Assembly (NCBI RefSeq): GCF_963678635.1
Contig: NC_087071.1
Span: 1,726,537-1,790,536, forward strand
Direction of reading: 5' to 3'
DNA length: 64,000 bases
Origin: Symsagittifera roscoffensis
Lineage: Eukaryota; Xenacoelomorpha; Acoela; Convolutidae
Shown here: positions 34,177 through 44,695 of the stretch, piece after piece
Layout of the letters: every line of letters starts with the position of its first letter
Numbering within the stretch: position 1 is the stretch's first letter
Program-made: the position numbers and the translations under genes
The notes under the pieces: generated by a model
The model's input: the letters and a program-made list of their open reading frames with translations, nothing else
The model's database searches: none
What the model was told of the DNA's origin: nothing

Positions 34177-35300
34177 GTGTATGATAATCCTGAGTATGGA
34201 TTATAAAATGTAATGTAACCAATTGTGTTTTTAGTGTATCTGTCGTATTTGTATATTACTTCAGTAGTTATAAACGGTGGTGGTAGTGATTGAGCTGTTA
34301 TGTTAGGTGGATTTAATGGGTAGGGATGTTGGGTAATATTATTTAACTTAACTGTGATTTCAAATTTTAATTGTAAACTGTTTTGTTGGAGTATTTGAAT
34401 ATTGTGATCACGGATATCGTTGTGAATATCTTGGCGATATTGTAATCTATTAAGTGCCCAGTTATGAAGGCGGTTACTTTCTTGATGTTGTCCAAATAGT
34501 GGTGGAGGTGCTGTGAATGTATTCCAATCTAATCTTAAAGGAATATTTATTGATGATTGTTCTCGATATCTGGCGTCGAGATTATTTGGAAAATTTAAGT
34601 TAAAGGGTAGTGGTGAAAATTGACTTATTGATGGTGTTGATGGTAGTGATAATGTTTCTGGTAGTGATGAGGATGTTGTTGTATCCGTAGAAATATCTAT
34701 GGGGTCATTGACTAAATTTGGTTCACCTTGTGTGAATGAATTTGTAGTCCAATATGGCAGTCGTGATGTTAGGTTTGGGGGGTTAAAGGGATTTTCACGT
34801 ATCTGTTCAGATGTTGGTGTTGAACCTAAGTAGTCTGAAGGTAGACTTGAAGTGCTTCGTTGTGAAAAAAGTGTAGGAGTTTCTGGTGTGATACCAGTGG
34901 TGTTTTCTGGAGTGGTTTGTGTTGGGGATTGAGGTATATCAAAATGAACTCGGGGAGTTTGAAAATTTCTATTTCGTCGAGGATGTATAATTTGTCTATT
35001 TATTTCTGCTGTGTTTTGGTTTTGACTAAGGTTTCGTATTCTACTTAGTTCTTGTGGTAGTGTTGGGTAAAGATTATATGTTGGTTCACTTAGGGATGCT
35101 TGTCGTTGAACTGGTTCTAGTGGTTCAGATATACGAGCGTGCCTTTCTTCAAAGGTGTATGGATTGTCTTGAAAAGAAATTCGTGTAGATGTTTGAGGGT
35201 TTTGAGTAGTTGAAGGTGGTGTTGGATTATCTTGGGATGATGTCGGTGAAGACTGATTCTGTGACTGTTGGGTAGCAATTTTTGATGGATTTTTAAATTG
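34164..35300 (-). CDS. ATG-less open frame of 378 codons between pol and env
   Basis: The frame opens just after a TAA at 35303-35301 and closes with TAA at 34166-34164. By codon-by-codon reading it holds no ATG, GTG or TTG. The first ~200 residues are Ser/Thr/Pro/Gln-rich; the C-terminal ~170 look folded (e.g. NRLHNWALNRLQYRQDIHND). Codon use matches its neighbours, so it is very likely coding. All three frames carry stops just upstream, which excludes simple frameshifting from the 62-aa ORF. It must be reached by splicing (for example joined to an upstream initiator) or by non-AUG initiation. The end overlaps the env ATG by 13 nt. Function unknown. Confidence 0.75.
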   Translation of the reverse strand, partial: QFKNPSKIATQQSQNQSSPTSSQDNPTPPSTTQNPQTSTRISFQDNPYTFEERHARISEPLEPVQRQASLSEPTYNLYPTLPQELSRIRNLSQNQNTAEINRQIIHPRRNRNFQTPRVHFDIPQSPTQTTPENTTGITPETPTLFSQRSTSSLPSDYLGSTPTSEQIRENPFNPPNLTSRLPYWTTNSFTQGEPNLVNDPIDISTDTTTSSSLPETLSLPSTPSISQFSPLPFNLNFPNNLDARYREQSSINIPLRLDWNTFTAPPPLFGQHQESNRLHNWALNRLQYRQDIHNDIRDHNIQILQQNSLQLKFEITVKLNNITQHPYPLNPPNITAQSLPPPFITTEVIYKYDRYTKNTIGYITFYNPYSGLSYTCIF

Positions 35301-35305
35301 TTACT

Positions 35306-35494
35306 TTAGTGAGAGGGTTTATGTTTATTATAATATTCTTCTAAAAAAAGAATTAGAAAAATTGTTGCTAGGGCAAATGTAATGATTGCTTTCTTTATAC
35401 ATTTACATATTGTCAAAATGAGGGATGATAGAAATGTTATGAAAATTACAAACAATAAAAAAATATCAGTTCTACTGAAAATTGTTCGTATCAT
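35306..35494 (-). CDS. Small two-helix membrane ORF, 62 aa
   Basis: ATG at 35494 overlaps the stop of the 76-aa ORF as ATGA. The peptide has two hydrophobic segments (FLLFVIFITFLSSLILTI and AIITFALATIFLILFL) joined by a short CKCIKK linker, and ends EEYYNKHKPSH. Size and layout resemble viroporin-like or micro-membrane proteins, but this is inference from hydropathy alone. Confidence 0.6.
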   Translation of the reverse strand: MIRTIFSRTDIFLLFVIFITFLSSLILTICKCIKKAIITFALATIFLILFLEEYYNKHKPSH

Positions 35495-35721
35495 TTAGAC
35501 AAGTTGTTAAAATCGTACCTGTGGATATATTCAAGGGTTTTGGAAAGTTGGAGGAATAGTTCAATTATTGTGTAGAAAATTAAAAAAATGTTACAAAAAA
35601 TTATTATGATTATTAGAAAAGATTCGATGATATCAAAAAGAAAGATTATAAAGACTTGAAGTATTGAAAAAAAATGTTTAAAATTGATAAATATTTGAGC
35701 GACTGTTTGAGAGAAAAGCAT
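35491..35721 (-). CDS. Small hydrophobic ORF, 76 aa
   Basis: ATG at 35721. Almost entirely hydrophobic between residues 18 and 60 (stretches such as FLIIIIIFCNIFLIF), with a short charged C-terminus. It is followed by an ATGA stop-start overlap with the 62-aa ORF, which argues that both are real and translated together. It lies about 600 bp after the gag-pol stop. Function unknown. Confidence 0.55.
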   Translation of the reverse strand: MLFSQTVAQIFINFKHFFSILQVFIIFLFDIIESFLIIIIIFCNIFLIFYTIIELFLQLSKTLEYIHRYDFNNLSK

Positions 35722-36321
35722 TTAAGAAATGATCTCTTTGTCGAATATTTTTTGCTGTTTGAGGCGATTTTCTAGTGTGGTCGAATTATTTATTAGTTTT
35801 TTGACAAGTGGGTTGAGTTTCGTAAAAAATTGTTGGGGGCAATTTTCATGGTGACTGGGAGGTCGTCTTTTTCTTTATTTTTGTTTGTCAAATGATCCGG
35901 GGTATGGTGAGATTTTTATACTTTAGGCTAATTAAAATCTTCATTTTGTGACTTTAGGCTAAGTTATCAAATTTGTTTTGGGGGTATTCGTGGTCTGAGT
36001 TGGGGAAATATTGTTGATCTTTGGGTTATTAGATAAGGGAGGGGTACGGTATTATGGTGATATTTATTTTAGCTGTCAAGTTGGAGTGGTTTGCTTATTT
36101 TTGACCTGGAGGTTGTAAAGTTATAGTTAGAGATGTGCCTGGAGTTCTAGATTATTCGTCTAATTGATCTTAGTTTGAGTTAGAGAAAGTGGCGGATTGG
36201 ATGAATCCTATTGGTCTATTTTGAACTAGAATTATTGCGTACTTGTGAGCATGTTATTTTGAAAAATGGAAATGAAAAATGTTACGGAGGTTTCAAGATT
36301 GTGAAGTATAAAATTTTAAAA
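35722..36321 (-). other. Non-coding spacer after gag-pol
   Basis: About 600 bp without a convincing frame. It could hold the splice acceptors needed for the downstream ORFs; I cannot pick one reliably. Confidence 0.4.
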
Positions 36322-39300
36322 TTACTTTTTAAATTCTACTTTCTTTAATATTTTAGATTGGGGGATGAACATTTTGTAGTTTTTACGTGGTTGATTTCGG
36401 AGTCTTGTTGTCTTTCTATGTTCTGATTTGTCTATTTCTTCTTGGGGTATTATTTGTTCTGTCATTTTTCTATTTTTTCTTTGTTTTGGAGATTCTTTAT
36501 GGTTTTGTGTATTGTTTTTGGTAGCGATTGGTTTTGTGTTTTGATTTTCGGTGGGGTTATCATTTTGTTCTGTGTTTTTCAGATGTGGTTCGTTTTGAAT
36601 AATTTTTAATCCTGTGAAAGAATATAATTGGGTTAATTCGCGGAGTGCGTATTCTTTTGGGTAATAAGGTAATAGGTTGTTTCGATGCTGAACGATTTCT
36701 TTTTTGTTTGAGTCGATAATTTTATATGTGACATCTGTGGGTTTTGCAATTATTTGATAGGGTCCTTTTCGGAGGGGTTGTAATTTTTTAGAAATTCCTT
36801 TTTGAGTATTAAAATTAGGTATTAAAACAAATGTTCCAATTTTTAAATCGGAAGCTGGTGTAAAACGTGAATTGATTTGTTCATTTATGTTTTGTCTTTG
36901 TAATAACTTTTTCGTTATTTTTTGGTAAATTTCATTGTGTTTCTTATCTCTATTTAAAATCCATTCGGTGTGTGTACCGGAGGCTAATTTAAGGATTTGT
37001 GGGTGATGAAAATGATCTTCATCGTGCGTATGTAATGGTAGGTTATAACAAATTGAGTCTTTATTTGGTTGACAATAACCTTGTGCGTTTTTATGGGAAT
37101 TTGCTGTAAACATTATTGGTTTGCGTGGCTTTTGGTTGAAAACCATTTCGTATGGTGACATTCCTAAAGTTGTCGTGATTTGTGAATTATATGCTAATGG
37201 AAATAATTTTACATCTGCTGACCATTCGGTATATTTGGTATCATTTCCGTTGATGATACATCTAAGATATTCTTGTAGTGAACGGTTCATACCTTCGACT
37301 AAGCCGTTTGTCCAAGGTGCATGAGATGTACGTGGTTTGTGTTTAATGTTGTATAAATGACATAGTGTTATTATTTCATTATTTATGAATTCTGTACCAT
37401 TGTCTGTGACTAAAATTTCTGGTAGTCCAAATTTTGCTATCCAGTGTTCATAAAGTGTTGTGTATGCGTAATAAGCGTTACAATGTGGTACTGGGTTAAG
37501 TGCTACATAATGTGTAAATGCGTCAACAATTACCATAATGTAGGAGTTTCCTTCTGATGAGGGTGAAATTGGTCCTTTAGTATCAAATGAGATACGATGA
37601 TTAAAGTATAAACTTTGTCCTTTAAAATCTTGTTTTTGTGCTATTTGTTTTTGATTTGGGTAAGGTTTATTTAATTGACATACTATACAATCATTGCATA
37701 GTACTTTTATCCAAATTGGTGCATTTGGGAAGTAAAAATTTTGTATAAAATTTGAATATGTTTTCTCTGATCCAGAGTGTCCTTTAATGTTTTGTGTATG
37801 TGAAATATTAAAAGCTATAAGAATCATACTTATAGGGAGACAGGGAACTGTAGATTCATTAAGGTTGTACTCTAAAAGGTCTGTATTTTCGTTAATTGTT
37901 GTATTGTTAAACTTGCGAAAGTATCGGAGGAGTGTTTTGTTTCCTAGAATGGTTGAATCTGCTTTGATAGGTTTAGTTTTATATTTGTGCCATGATTTTA
38001 GTTGTCGAATTACTGGGTCAAGGTTTTGATATTGTTTCAGTGTTGAAATTGTAATTGTTTCTGTTGGGGGGAGAAAAATGTTTTCGATTTCTAATTTAGA
38101 TAATGGTATTGTATCAAGTGGGTCGTGAAGGTCAAAAACTTGATTTATTGTGTATTTTGAATCATTTGTTTGTGGTCCTGATAAATTTATTTTATCAGTT
38201 AAATCTTCTTTTTCAATTAGTGGAAAATGGTCTTTTTTAGGTAGGTGTTGTTTTGTTCGTTTTTGTTGGGTGTTATTTTTTATCCATTGAGAATATGGAA
38301 TTGGTTTAAAAGTTGATGTTCCAAGTAGGTCAACTTCATAATGATTATTTTGACAATCTAAATAAAGTGGGAAATGTTGTAAATTATTTATTTGTGATTG
38401 TTCAATATCAGTTTTTACTGCATATTTGCATTCTAATCGAGGTGATGTTTCGTTTTCTGCAAGGTAGAATTTTATATTTTTGGGTATTTCAACTGTTGTT
38501 TTTCGTGTAAGTAATTCAGGTGGTGTATTTCGACTTAAGGTGTCTGGTAATGCAAGATTTTTTCCTGCAGTCCAAACTATATGTAAGTTTGGAAATTTCA
38601 TTAGAATTAGTTGAAATCTGTAAACTCGGTGGTTTGGGTTAGATTTCTGTGTAAAAAGAAAGATGATTGGTTTGTGGTCTGTGAACAAAACTGTGGGATG
38701 TTTTGATCCAAGTATCAGAAATTCATATTCTGTAAGTGTATATATTATGGCTGTACATTCTCTCATTAGAGTTGAGAGTCGTAGCTCTGCTTGAGTGAAT
38801 AATCGAGAATTTGCTGATATGAGGTTCATTTTATTTGTACCATTATGTGATTGTAATAATGCTGCGCCGATGCCAAAGTTCGAAGCATCGCACATTGCAT
38901 AAAATGGTTGATCAGGGTCTGGAATTGTGTTTGAAATTTGTTCAGTTAAAAGTTTCTTTATTTCTTCGAATCGTGTTTGATGTTCTGTATTCCATTCAAA
39001 GTTGTTTTGTTGTCTAAGGATGTTATAAAATGGTCGTAGGTATAATTGCATTTTATAAACATATTTACTTAAAAAGTTTAACATTCCAAGGAACTCTTGG
39101 ATTTTCTTTTTATTTGTTGGTGGTTGAAGTTTTTGAATAGCGTCAATGCGTGATTTCAGTGGAGTGATTGTTTTTCTTTCTATATTATGTCCTAAGAATT
39201 TAACTCTAGTCAAAAAGAAGTGTGATTTATCGGGGGCGGCCTTCAGATTTTCGTTCTGAAGTATTTGGTGATATGTTTCTAAAACTTTGAACATTTCGTC

Positions 39301-42300
39301 TTTTGTTTGTGATTGCATAAAAACATCGTCTAAATAGGTGATTGCGTTTTTCTTGAGTATTAGTGGTCTAAAAATTTTGCTCATAAAGGCTGAAAATGCT
39401 GCTGGTCCTATGGATATTCCATAGAATAAGCGGTTGAATTCATATTGTTGGTTTCCGATAACAAATTGTGTTAAACGTCGTGATTGTTCATCTAGTGGCA
39501 TTTGATTGTATGCACTATTCATGTCGGCGGTTGTGAAGTATTTGCCGTTTATTTTTGTTAAAATAACTTGTATTGGTTCAATGGGCCAATTACATTTTGA
39601 TTCATCTATGAGTGAATTGAGGTATCTAGCATCGAGAACGATTTTTAACGATTCTCCTTTAGCTAGAATGATAACGGGGTTGATGAATGTGTTGCCTTTT
39701 GGTTGTTCTTCTTTATTAACCGGTGATATAATGTTGTATTGCTCTAAAATATCGAGTAATCTGTTTACTTTATCATGTAAGTGAATTGGTACTTTACTTG
39801 CTCTTTGTTTTTTGAAAACTGCGTCTGGTTTTAATGGGAGATGTAGTGATGAACTGATTTTGCCAACATCGAATTTTGATGTTGCATAGACTGATGAATA
39901 TTGAATTAGCTGTTTGGCTAACTTTTCAAATTCGTCTTGTGTTATTTGTGAATGTTGGAAATTAAACATTGTTAAAAATTTCTGTTGGTCCTCTGTGTAG
40001 TTACTGATGTTGAATGTAGGTTTGAAATATGGAGTTTTTGTGAAATAATCCGTATTTCTGTTTTCGTTACTTATTATATTATTTATAGATAATTCTTCAT
40101 TAAGAATTGTAGATTGGCAAATATCTAGTAATTGGAGTATATTATTTACGCGATAGGCTTTTTCGTGTATTGGTGATATTGTTGCGTTGGTTTCACAATA
40201 TCCTAAAAGTCCTAATGGTAATGTTACTTGGTAAGGTGTGTTGTTATAGACATGTAAGGAGATGATATCTGAATTCGAATTTTTCAAATATTTTATTGAA
40301 GAGATTGTGATTTTGAAAAATTTATGAATCGGTTTGAATTCAAAATCTGACATATAAAAGTTTTGTTTGTTTTGTGCTTTATCATATTGGTGAACTTGTT
40401 TGATTGAAAAATTATAGATGTTTCCTGATAGTGGTTTCAGGTGTTTTCCTTGTTGGTTAAATATCGGATAAAATTTTGAAAAGAATGGTGGTTGTTTATT
40501 CAATCTTTGAAAAAATGTTAAGGATGTTTCTTTTGTTTTTGTATATTTATCTTTGATTAATATTTTACTGTTTAGTATGTTAATTGTTGGTATATACTTT
40601 GAAATAAATGGTATTCCAATGATATTATATTTAATATCGGTGATATGGAATATTTGTTTAAATGGCTTATTTAAAATTTTACTTTGTTCCATTGTTCTGG
40701 TAGGGAGGAGAAATAATTGGATTTTTCCGTAGTTTATCAATGTTGATCCTTGTGCTGTCGCTAGTTTGCTGGAGGTTTCAAGAGGTGTTAGCTTTGGGTG
40801 TAAGATTTTTATTTCATTCCATGTGGGAATGTTTATTATGTTTGATTCTGCTCCTGAATCAATTAAAAAATCTATTTCAAGGTCTGGTGGTTGAAATTCT
40901 TTATTTCTTGGGCTTTCTAAGAGAAATGGTATTGTCCAAATTTTTTCTTTGGGTTGTTCTTTTTGTATATTTTGATAAATGTGGTTTGTATTCAAGCATT
41001 TTGTTTTGGTATTTTTATTGGTTTGATTTGTAGTGTTTATCTCATTTGTTTCTTGCGTCGTTGGTGTGGAATTTATGGGTGTAGTGTAATGATTTTGAAG
41101 AATTTGTGATTGATTTTCATATATATGTGATGGAAAGGGTTGTTCATATATGACAGATTCATAGTCATTTTCGACTTTTATCATATTGATATCAAGAGTG
41201 TTTTCAGTATCACTTTCTGAATCTGATGATGTACAGTTTATTTGATTGAGTTGTAACGTATCAGTTACTGTGTCATCAATACCTGGAGGGTCTGATGTTG
41301 TTTCTGGGTTAGCTTGTACTTGATTGATTTGTCTTTGATGTTTAGGTGTACTGCTTCTGTGACGATTATTAGAGTTATTGTAGTGATTATTATTTCGGTG
41401 TGGTGATTGGGAATAATTTCGATAGCGATTATTATAACTTGGGTGTCGGTTTTGTGAATTATTTCGCGATCTGTTTTGGTAATTATTGTTTGGTCTGTTA
41501 TAGTTCGATCTATTATATGAGTTATTCCTTGATCGGTTGTTCGGGTAATTCTGGTTTCGGTTGTTTGAATAACTTCTGTTTCGATTATAGGAGTAGTTTC
41601 TATTCCTATTGTATGATGAATTTCGTGATTGGTTGTTTGGATAATAGTTATTTCTTGATTGAGAATTAGATCTAGAAACAAATCGTTGTGTATTTGAATT
41701 TGATCTGGAGTAGTTATTTCGACTATTCGGTCTATTGTAGTGATTTTGTGATGAATTATACGTGTTTCTTCGTTCTGGTGATCTTCCTCTATAACTTGAG
41801 TTATATGGAGATTGATTTCTTGTATAGCTTGTATTGTTTGGGAGTGGTTTTCCTGAACTGTTGTTGCTGTATACATTTTTGTTTGGTAGGTTTTGATCTT
41901 TTTTCATGTATTGATAAAATGATTTATTTGGTTCTTTGTATTTTTGAGGTTTATTTTGACTATCTTGTTGTTTTTGTCTACATTCGGAAATACTATGTCC
42001 GTATCGTCGGCAATAATTACACCATTTTTTGAAAGATGGTTTGCCTTTAAAGTTCGGGTTCTTTTCGTAAATATTGAGTATTTCAGTGATTTTTTCAACG
42101 AGATCTGTTTCTGATTCTTGTATATTATTAATATTAGTGGGAGTCGTTTCAATTTTGTTAACGTATTGTAATTTCAGATTTTCCGTTTCTTCTAATTTCA
42201 TTGTGATTTCTGCTTGTTCTAGTTTGTCTACTAGTTTTCTAAAATCTAAATCGGGTTCTCGAATTGAAGAAGGATGTGATGCTCTCTTTTTTATTGCTAT

Positions 42301-44544
42301 TTTCCTTAATTGTGGTGTTAAGGTCATCATTAAGATTTCTGTCATCTTAGTGTTTTTATAGTCATGTGTATTTAGTGAATATGCTTTTCGAACTAGTGTT
42401 TCGATTCTTACTGCTATTTGCTTGATGGTTTCGTTTGGTAATCTGCGAATTTCATTACATAAAACTCTTTGTTGTTGTTTGTTTCTTTCGGAGTCAAACA
42501 TTTTTGAAAATTCTTGTGTAAATCTTTTCCAGTTTGATTTTATTTCTTGAGGTAGTACTGAAAACCATTTTTGGGCTGCGCCATCTAAGGTTGTTTGTAT
42601 CAACGCTGTGCGTCGATGTATCCAGTTTTGATGTAGTGGCGTGTTAATTGGTTCAGGTCCAATATTTAAAATTAAATTTGCTGTTACTGCATTTAAGTAA
42701 TCTTCTACAGAGTATTCAGGGTCTGTTCCTGTGAAAACCATTAAGGGTTTATTTGATGTTATTGATGATCCACCCATAAGGTATGGATTCATTGTCATTT
42801 GTAATGATTCAGCTGCATTTGGCATTTGAGAAAAATTTGAAAGTTGGTTTCTTGTTATTTCATGTTGTTGAAGATAATACGGGAGTGGTATTTCATTTTG
42901 CATTTGTGATGGTTGATACGAGTGTGTAGTCATTGGATTTTGTTGTTGAATTGGTTGAAAAGATTGTATATTAATTGGATTTGGTTGTTGAATTGGTTGT
43001 TGATATTGTGCATCTATTGATTGTGGAGAAAAATTTCTATGGTTTGTACGTGTTTTCTGTATTCCTTGTCTACGATATTCTTGAGTATTTGGTGCAAATA
43101 TATCTGGTTGTAAGAAATCTTCATCTGAGGATAAATAATCCATTTGATAAGATGTTTGTTTTTTATTTTTATTTTGTTGAAAAAATGGGTAATTTTCACT
43201 GCGATCCTGTGGAGGATTTGGTTGAAAATTTGTGGAATTATATTGGGCCGTTGGGTTATCCCAGTTTCGAGGTTTTGTATATTGATTAAAATTTCTTTGT
43301 GGTTTATAATTTGTTTTTGATGGATGTGTATAATTATAATTATGGTCTGCAAAGTTGTTTCTAGTGAATGTTTTGCGTGTTTTTGATGGTATTGTCATGG
43401 GTTTGTATGTTTGGTAATCCATATGTGAATATTTAGGGGCAACCGAAGGTTTAACGGTTGATTGTAAGGTTACCTGTGTTTGTGAAGGATTTGTATTTCT
43501 TGGTGTTGTTAAATTTGGGCGTATTGGTGAAATACTTTGTTGTGTAGTTGTTGTGTGTACAATTTCTTCATTTATGAAGTGTGATGGTGTCTGTATATCT
43601 TGTTGAGTAAGATTCCTAGTTCCATTGAGGTTTTCATTGTGTATGACTGTAGAGTTTAAACTATTATTTTGTGTATCGGGTAAAAATGTATTATAGTTTA
43701 ATGGTGTTGCATCAATTGTTAATGGTATTACTCTTACATAATCTCTTATGTAAGATATTGTACCTATTGCTTGACTTGAGATTGATTGTGGAAAGTTTAT
43801 AAATACGGGATGAGACCATTCGGGGTCCCAAACATAATCTGATTGTTCTGTGATAGCTGTATCATCGTTCGAGTTTTGGGGTCTAAAATTTTTTCTTGCT
43901 TGTGCAATTAAATCAATATTGTGTGTAAAATAATCTATTATGAACCATGCTAAAATTTTTTGTAAATCGTGTTTGGTATGTTGTGAAACGTCGTCTTTCG
44001 TGAAATTTTCTTTAATGATGTTTAAATAACTAGAGAGTAGTGTGATTTCATGTCGTACTCTTAAATGTTTAGATGTTTCTGTCGGTGAGACATTTGTTAA
44101 TGGGAGTTCATTTTCTAATATCGAAATATAACTATATATTAGTGCGAAAACTTCATTGGTGAAAATGGAGTTTGCTCTTTGTGAGTTATGGTATTGTATG
44201 CTTTTTATATATTCTGAAAAAACTTTTGAAAATTCTAAATCAAGGTCGTCTGTTTGAATAGTGTATGTTCTATTATTATGGTTTGGGGAAGTGAATTCTA
44301 TAGAGTAGATTCCATATTGTTGTGTTATGTTGCATATATCTTTTAGATAGTGATCTATGATTTGTCTTTTGATTTTTACATCGGGGAACTCTGTTTTACA
44401 TGGACTGATTCCGGGTTCAAATAAATTTACGAGTAAATTTTGACAAAATATGTGTTGTCCTCTATCAGTATCTGCATCTACTATAAAAGGAAAGATTTCA
44501 TCATCATCTGGAGTTTCGTCACCTGGGGTGTGCGTTGAACTCAT
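36322..44544 (-). CDS. gag-pol: Gag-Pol polyprotein in one 2740-codon frame
   Basis: ATG at 44544 and no internal stop or frameshift. Approximate order: N-terminal MA-like and Asn/Gln/Pro-rich region (1-600); Ty3-type capsid (about 600-800, from FTGTDPEYSVEDY); CCHC zinc knuckle at 842-855 (C-x2-C-x4-H-x4-C); Arg/Asn/Ser/Tyr-rich basic tract (about 890-1060); aspartic protease with DSGAES at 1229; reverse transcriptase with YLDD at 1737-1740; RNase H (D1886, TDHK at about 1956); integrase with HHCC zinc finger (H2249, H2256, C2286, C2289), catalytic D2321, D2381, E2417 (DD35E) and a GPY/F module at about 2594; basic C-terminus. No chromodomain or dUTPase seen. Every catalytic motif checked is intact. 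A single gag-pol frame leaves open how excess Gag is made. Confidence 0.95.
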   Translation of the reverse strand: MSSTHTPGDETPDDDEIFPFIVDADTDRGQHIFCQNLLVNLFEPGISPCKTEFPDVKIKRQIIDHYLKDICNITQQYGIYSIEFTSPNHNNRTYTIQTDDLDLEFSKVFSEYIKSIQYHNSQRANSIFTNEVFALIYSYISILENELPLTNVSPTETSKHLRVRHEITLLSSYLNIIKENFTKDDVSQHTKHDLQKILAWFIIDYFTHNIDLIAQARKNFRPQNSNDDTAITEQSDYVWDPEWSHPVFINFPQSISSQAIGTISYIRDYVRVIPLTIDATPLNYNTFLPDTQNNSLNSTVIHNENLNGTRNLTQQDIQTPSHFINEEIVHTTTTQQSISPIRPNLTTPRNTNPSQTQVTLQSTVKPSVAPKYSHMDYQTYKPMTIPSKTRKTFTRNNFADHNYNYTHPSKTNYKPQRNFNQYTKPRNWDNPTAQYNSTNFQPNPPQDRSENYPFFQQNKNKKQTSYQMDYLSSDEDFLQPDIFAPNTQEYRRQGIQKTRTNHRNFSPQSIDAQYQQPIQQPNPINIQSFQPIQQQNPMTTHSYQPSQMQNEIPLPYYLQQHEITRNQLSNFSQMPNAAESLQMTMNPYLMGGSSITSNKPLMVFTGTDPEYSVEDYLNAVTANLILNIGPEPINTPLHQNWIHRRTALIQTTLDGAAQKWFSVLPQEIKSNWKRFTQEFSKMFDSERNKQQQRVLCNEIRRLPNETIKQIAVRIETLVRKAYSLNTHDYKNTKMTEILMMTLTPQLRKIAIKKRASHPSSIREPDLDFRKLVDKLEQAEITMKLEETENLKLQYVNKIETTPTNINNIQESETDLVEKITEILNIYEKNPNFKGKPSFKKWCNYCRRYGHSISECRQKQQDSQNKPQKYKEPNKSFYQYMKKDQNLPNKNVYSNNSSGKPLPNNTSYTRNQSPYNSSYRGRSPERRNTYNSSQNHYNRPNSRNNYSRSNSNTQRFVSRSNSQSRNNYYPNNQSRNSSYNRNRNYSYNRNRSYSNNRNQNYPNNRSRNNSYNRSNYNRPNNNYQNRSRNNSQNRHPSYNNRYRNYSQSPHRNNNHYNNSNNRHRSSTPKHQRQINQVQANPETTSDPPGIDDTVTDTLQLNQINCTSSDSESDTENTLDINMIKVENDYESVIYEQPFPSHIYENQSQILQNHYTTPINSTPTTQETNEINTTNQTNKNTKTKCLNTNHIYQNIQKEQPKEKIWTIPFLLESPRNKEFQPPDLEIDFLIDSGAESNIINIPTWNEIKILHPKLTPLETSSKLATAQGSTLINYGKIQLFLLPTRTMEQSKILNKPFKQIFHITDIKYNIIGIPFISKYIPTINILNSKILIKDKYTKTKETSLTFFQRLNKQPPFFSKFYPIFNQQGKHLKPLSGNIYNFSIKQVHQYDKAQNKQNFYMSDFEFKPIHKFFKITISSIKYLKNSNSDIISLHVYNNTPYQVTLPLGLLGYCETNATISPIHEKAYRVNNILQLLDICQSTILNEELSINNIISNENRNTDYFTKTPYFKPTFNISNYTEDQQKFLTMFNFQHSQITQDEFEKLAKQLIQYSSVYATSKFDVGKISSSLHLPLKPDAVFKKQRASKVPIHLHDKVNRLLDILEQYNIISPVNKEEQPKGNTFINPVIILAKGESLKIVLDARYLNSLIDESKCNWPIEPIQVILTKINGKYFTTADMNSAYNQMPLDEQSRRLTQFVIGNQQYEFNRLFYGISIGPAAFSAFMSKIFRPLILKKNAITYLDDVFMQSQTKDEMFKVLETYHQILQNENLKAAPDKSHFFLTRVKFLGHNIERKTITPLKSRIDAIQKLQPPTNKKKIQEFLGMLNFLSKYVYKMQLYLRPFYNILRQQNNFEWNTEHQTRFEEIKKLLTEQISNTIPDPDQPFYAMCDASNFGIGAALLQSHNGTNKMNLISANSRLFTQAELRLSTLMRECTAIIYTLTEYEFLILGSKHPTVLFTDHKPIIFLFTQKSNPNHRVYRFQLILMKFPNLHIVWTAGKNLALPDTLSRNTPPELLTRKTTVEIPKNIKFYLAENETSPRLECKYAVKTDIEQSQINNLQHFPLYLDCQNNHYEVDLLGTSTFKPIPYSQWIKNNTQQKRTKQHLPKKDHFPLIEKEDLTDKINLSGPQTNDSKYTINQVFDLHDPLDTIPLSKLEIENIFLPPTETITISTLKQYQNLDPVIRQLKSWHKYKTKPIKADSTILGNKTLLRYFRKFNNTTINENTDLLEYNLNESTVPCLPISMILIAFNISHTQNIKGHSGSEKTYSNFIQNFYFPNAPIWIKVLCNDCIVCQLNKPYPNQKQIAQKQDFKGQSLYFNHRISFDTKGPISPSSEGNSYIMVIVDAFTHYVALNPVPHCNAYYAYTTLYEHWIAKFGLPEILVTDNGTEFINNEIITLCHLYNIKHKPRTSHAPWTNGLVEGMNRSLQEYLRCIINGNDTKYTEWSADVKLFPLAYNSQITTTLGMSPYEMVFNQKPRKPIMFTANSHKNAQGYCQPNKDSICYNLPLHTHDEDHFHHPQILKLASGTHTEWILNRDKKHNEIYQKITKKLLQRQNINEQINSRFTPASDLKIGTFVLIPNFNTQKGISKKLQPLRKGPYQIIAKPTDVTYKIIDSNKKEIVQHRNNLLPYYPKEYALRELTQLYSFTGLKIIQNEPHLKNTEQNDNPTENQNTKPIATKNNTQNHKESPKQRKNRKMTEQIIPQEEIDKSEHRKTTRLRNQPRKNYKMFIPQSKILKKVEFKK

Positions 44545-44695
44545 TTTTTCGTTCGATGACTGTTAATATGTAATTATTAATGTGTCGAATTGGTTGATTC
44601 CAGTTGTATAGATGTACTGGTTTGTGTTTATACTGCTTTTTTATTCTTCTTTTTCCTCTTTGTGATGAATTTGAAGTTGTTTCTGAGTCAGAAAA

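Noticed and set aside
35280-35310. Programmed frameshift joining the 62-aa ORF to the ATG-less frame
   Set aside because: Stops occur in all three frames within about 20 nt of the junction, so simple slippage cannot connect them.
41265-41876. 203-codon minus-strand frame rich in Ile/Thr
   Set aside because: Alternative frame of the repetitive Arg/Asn/Ser tract of gag-pol; its low-complexity composition follows from that tract.
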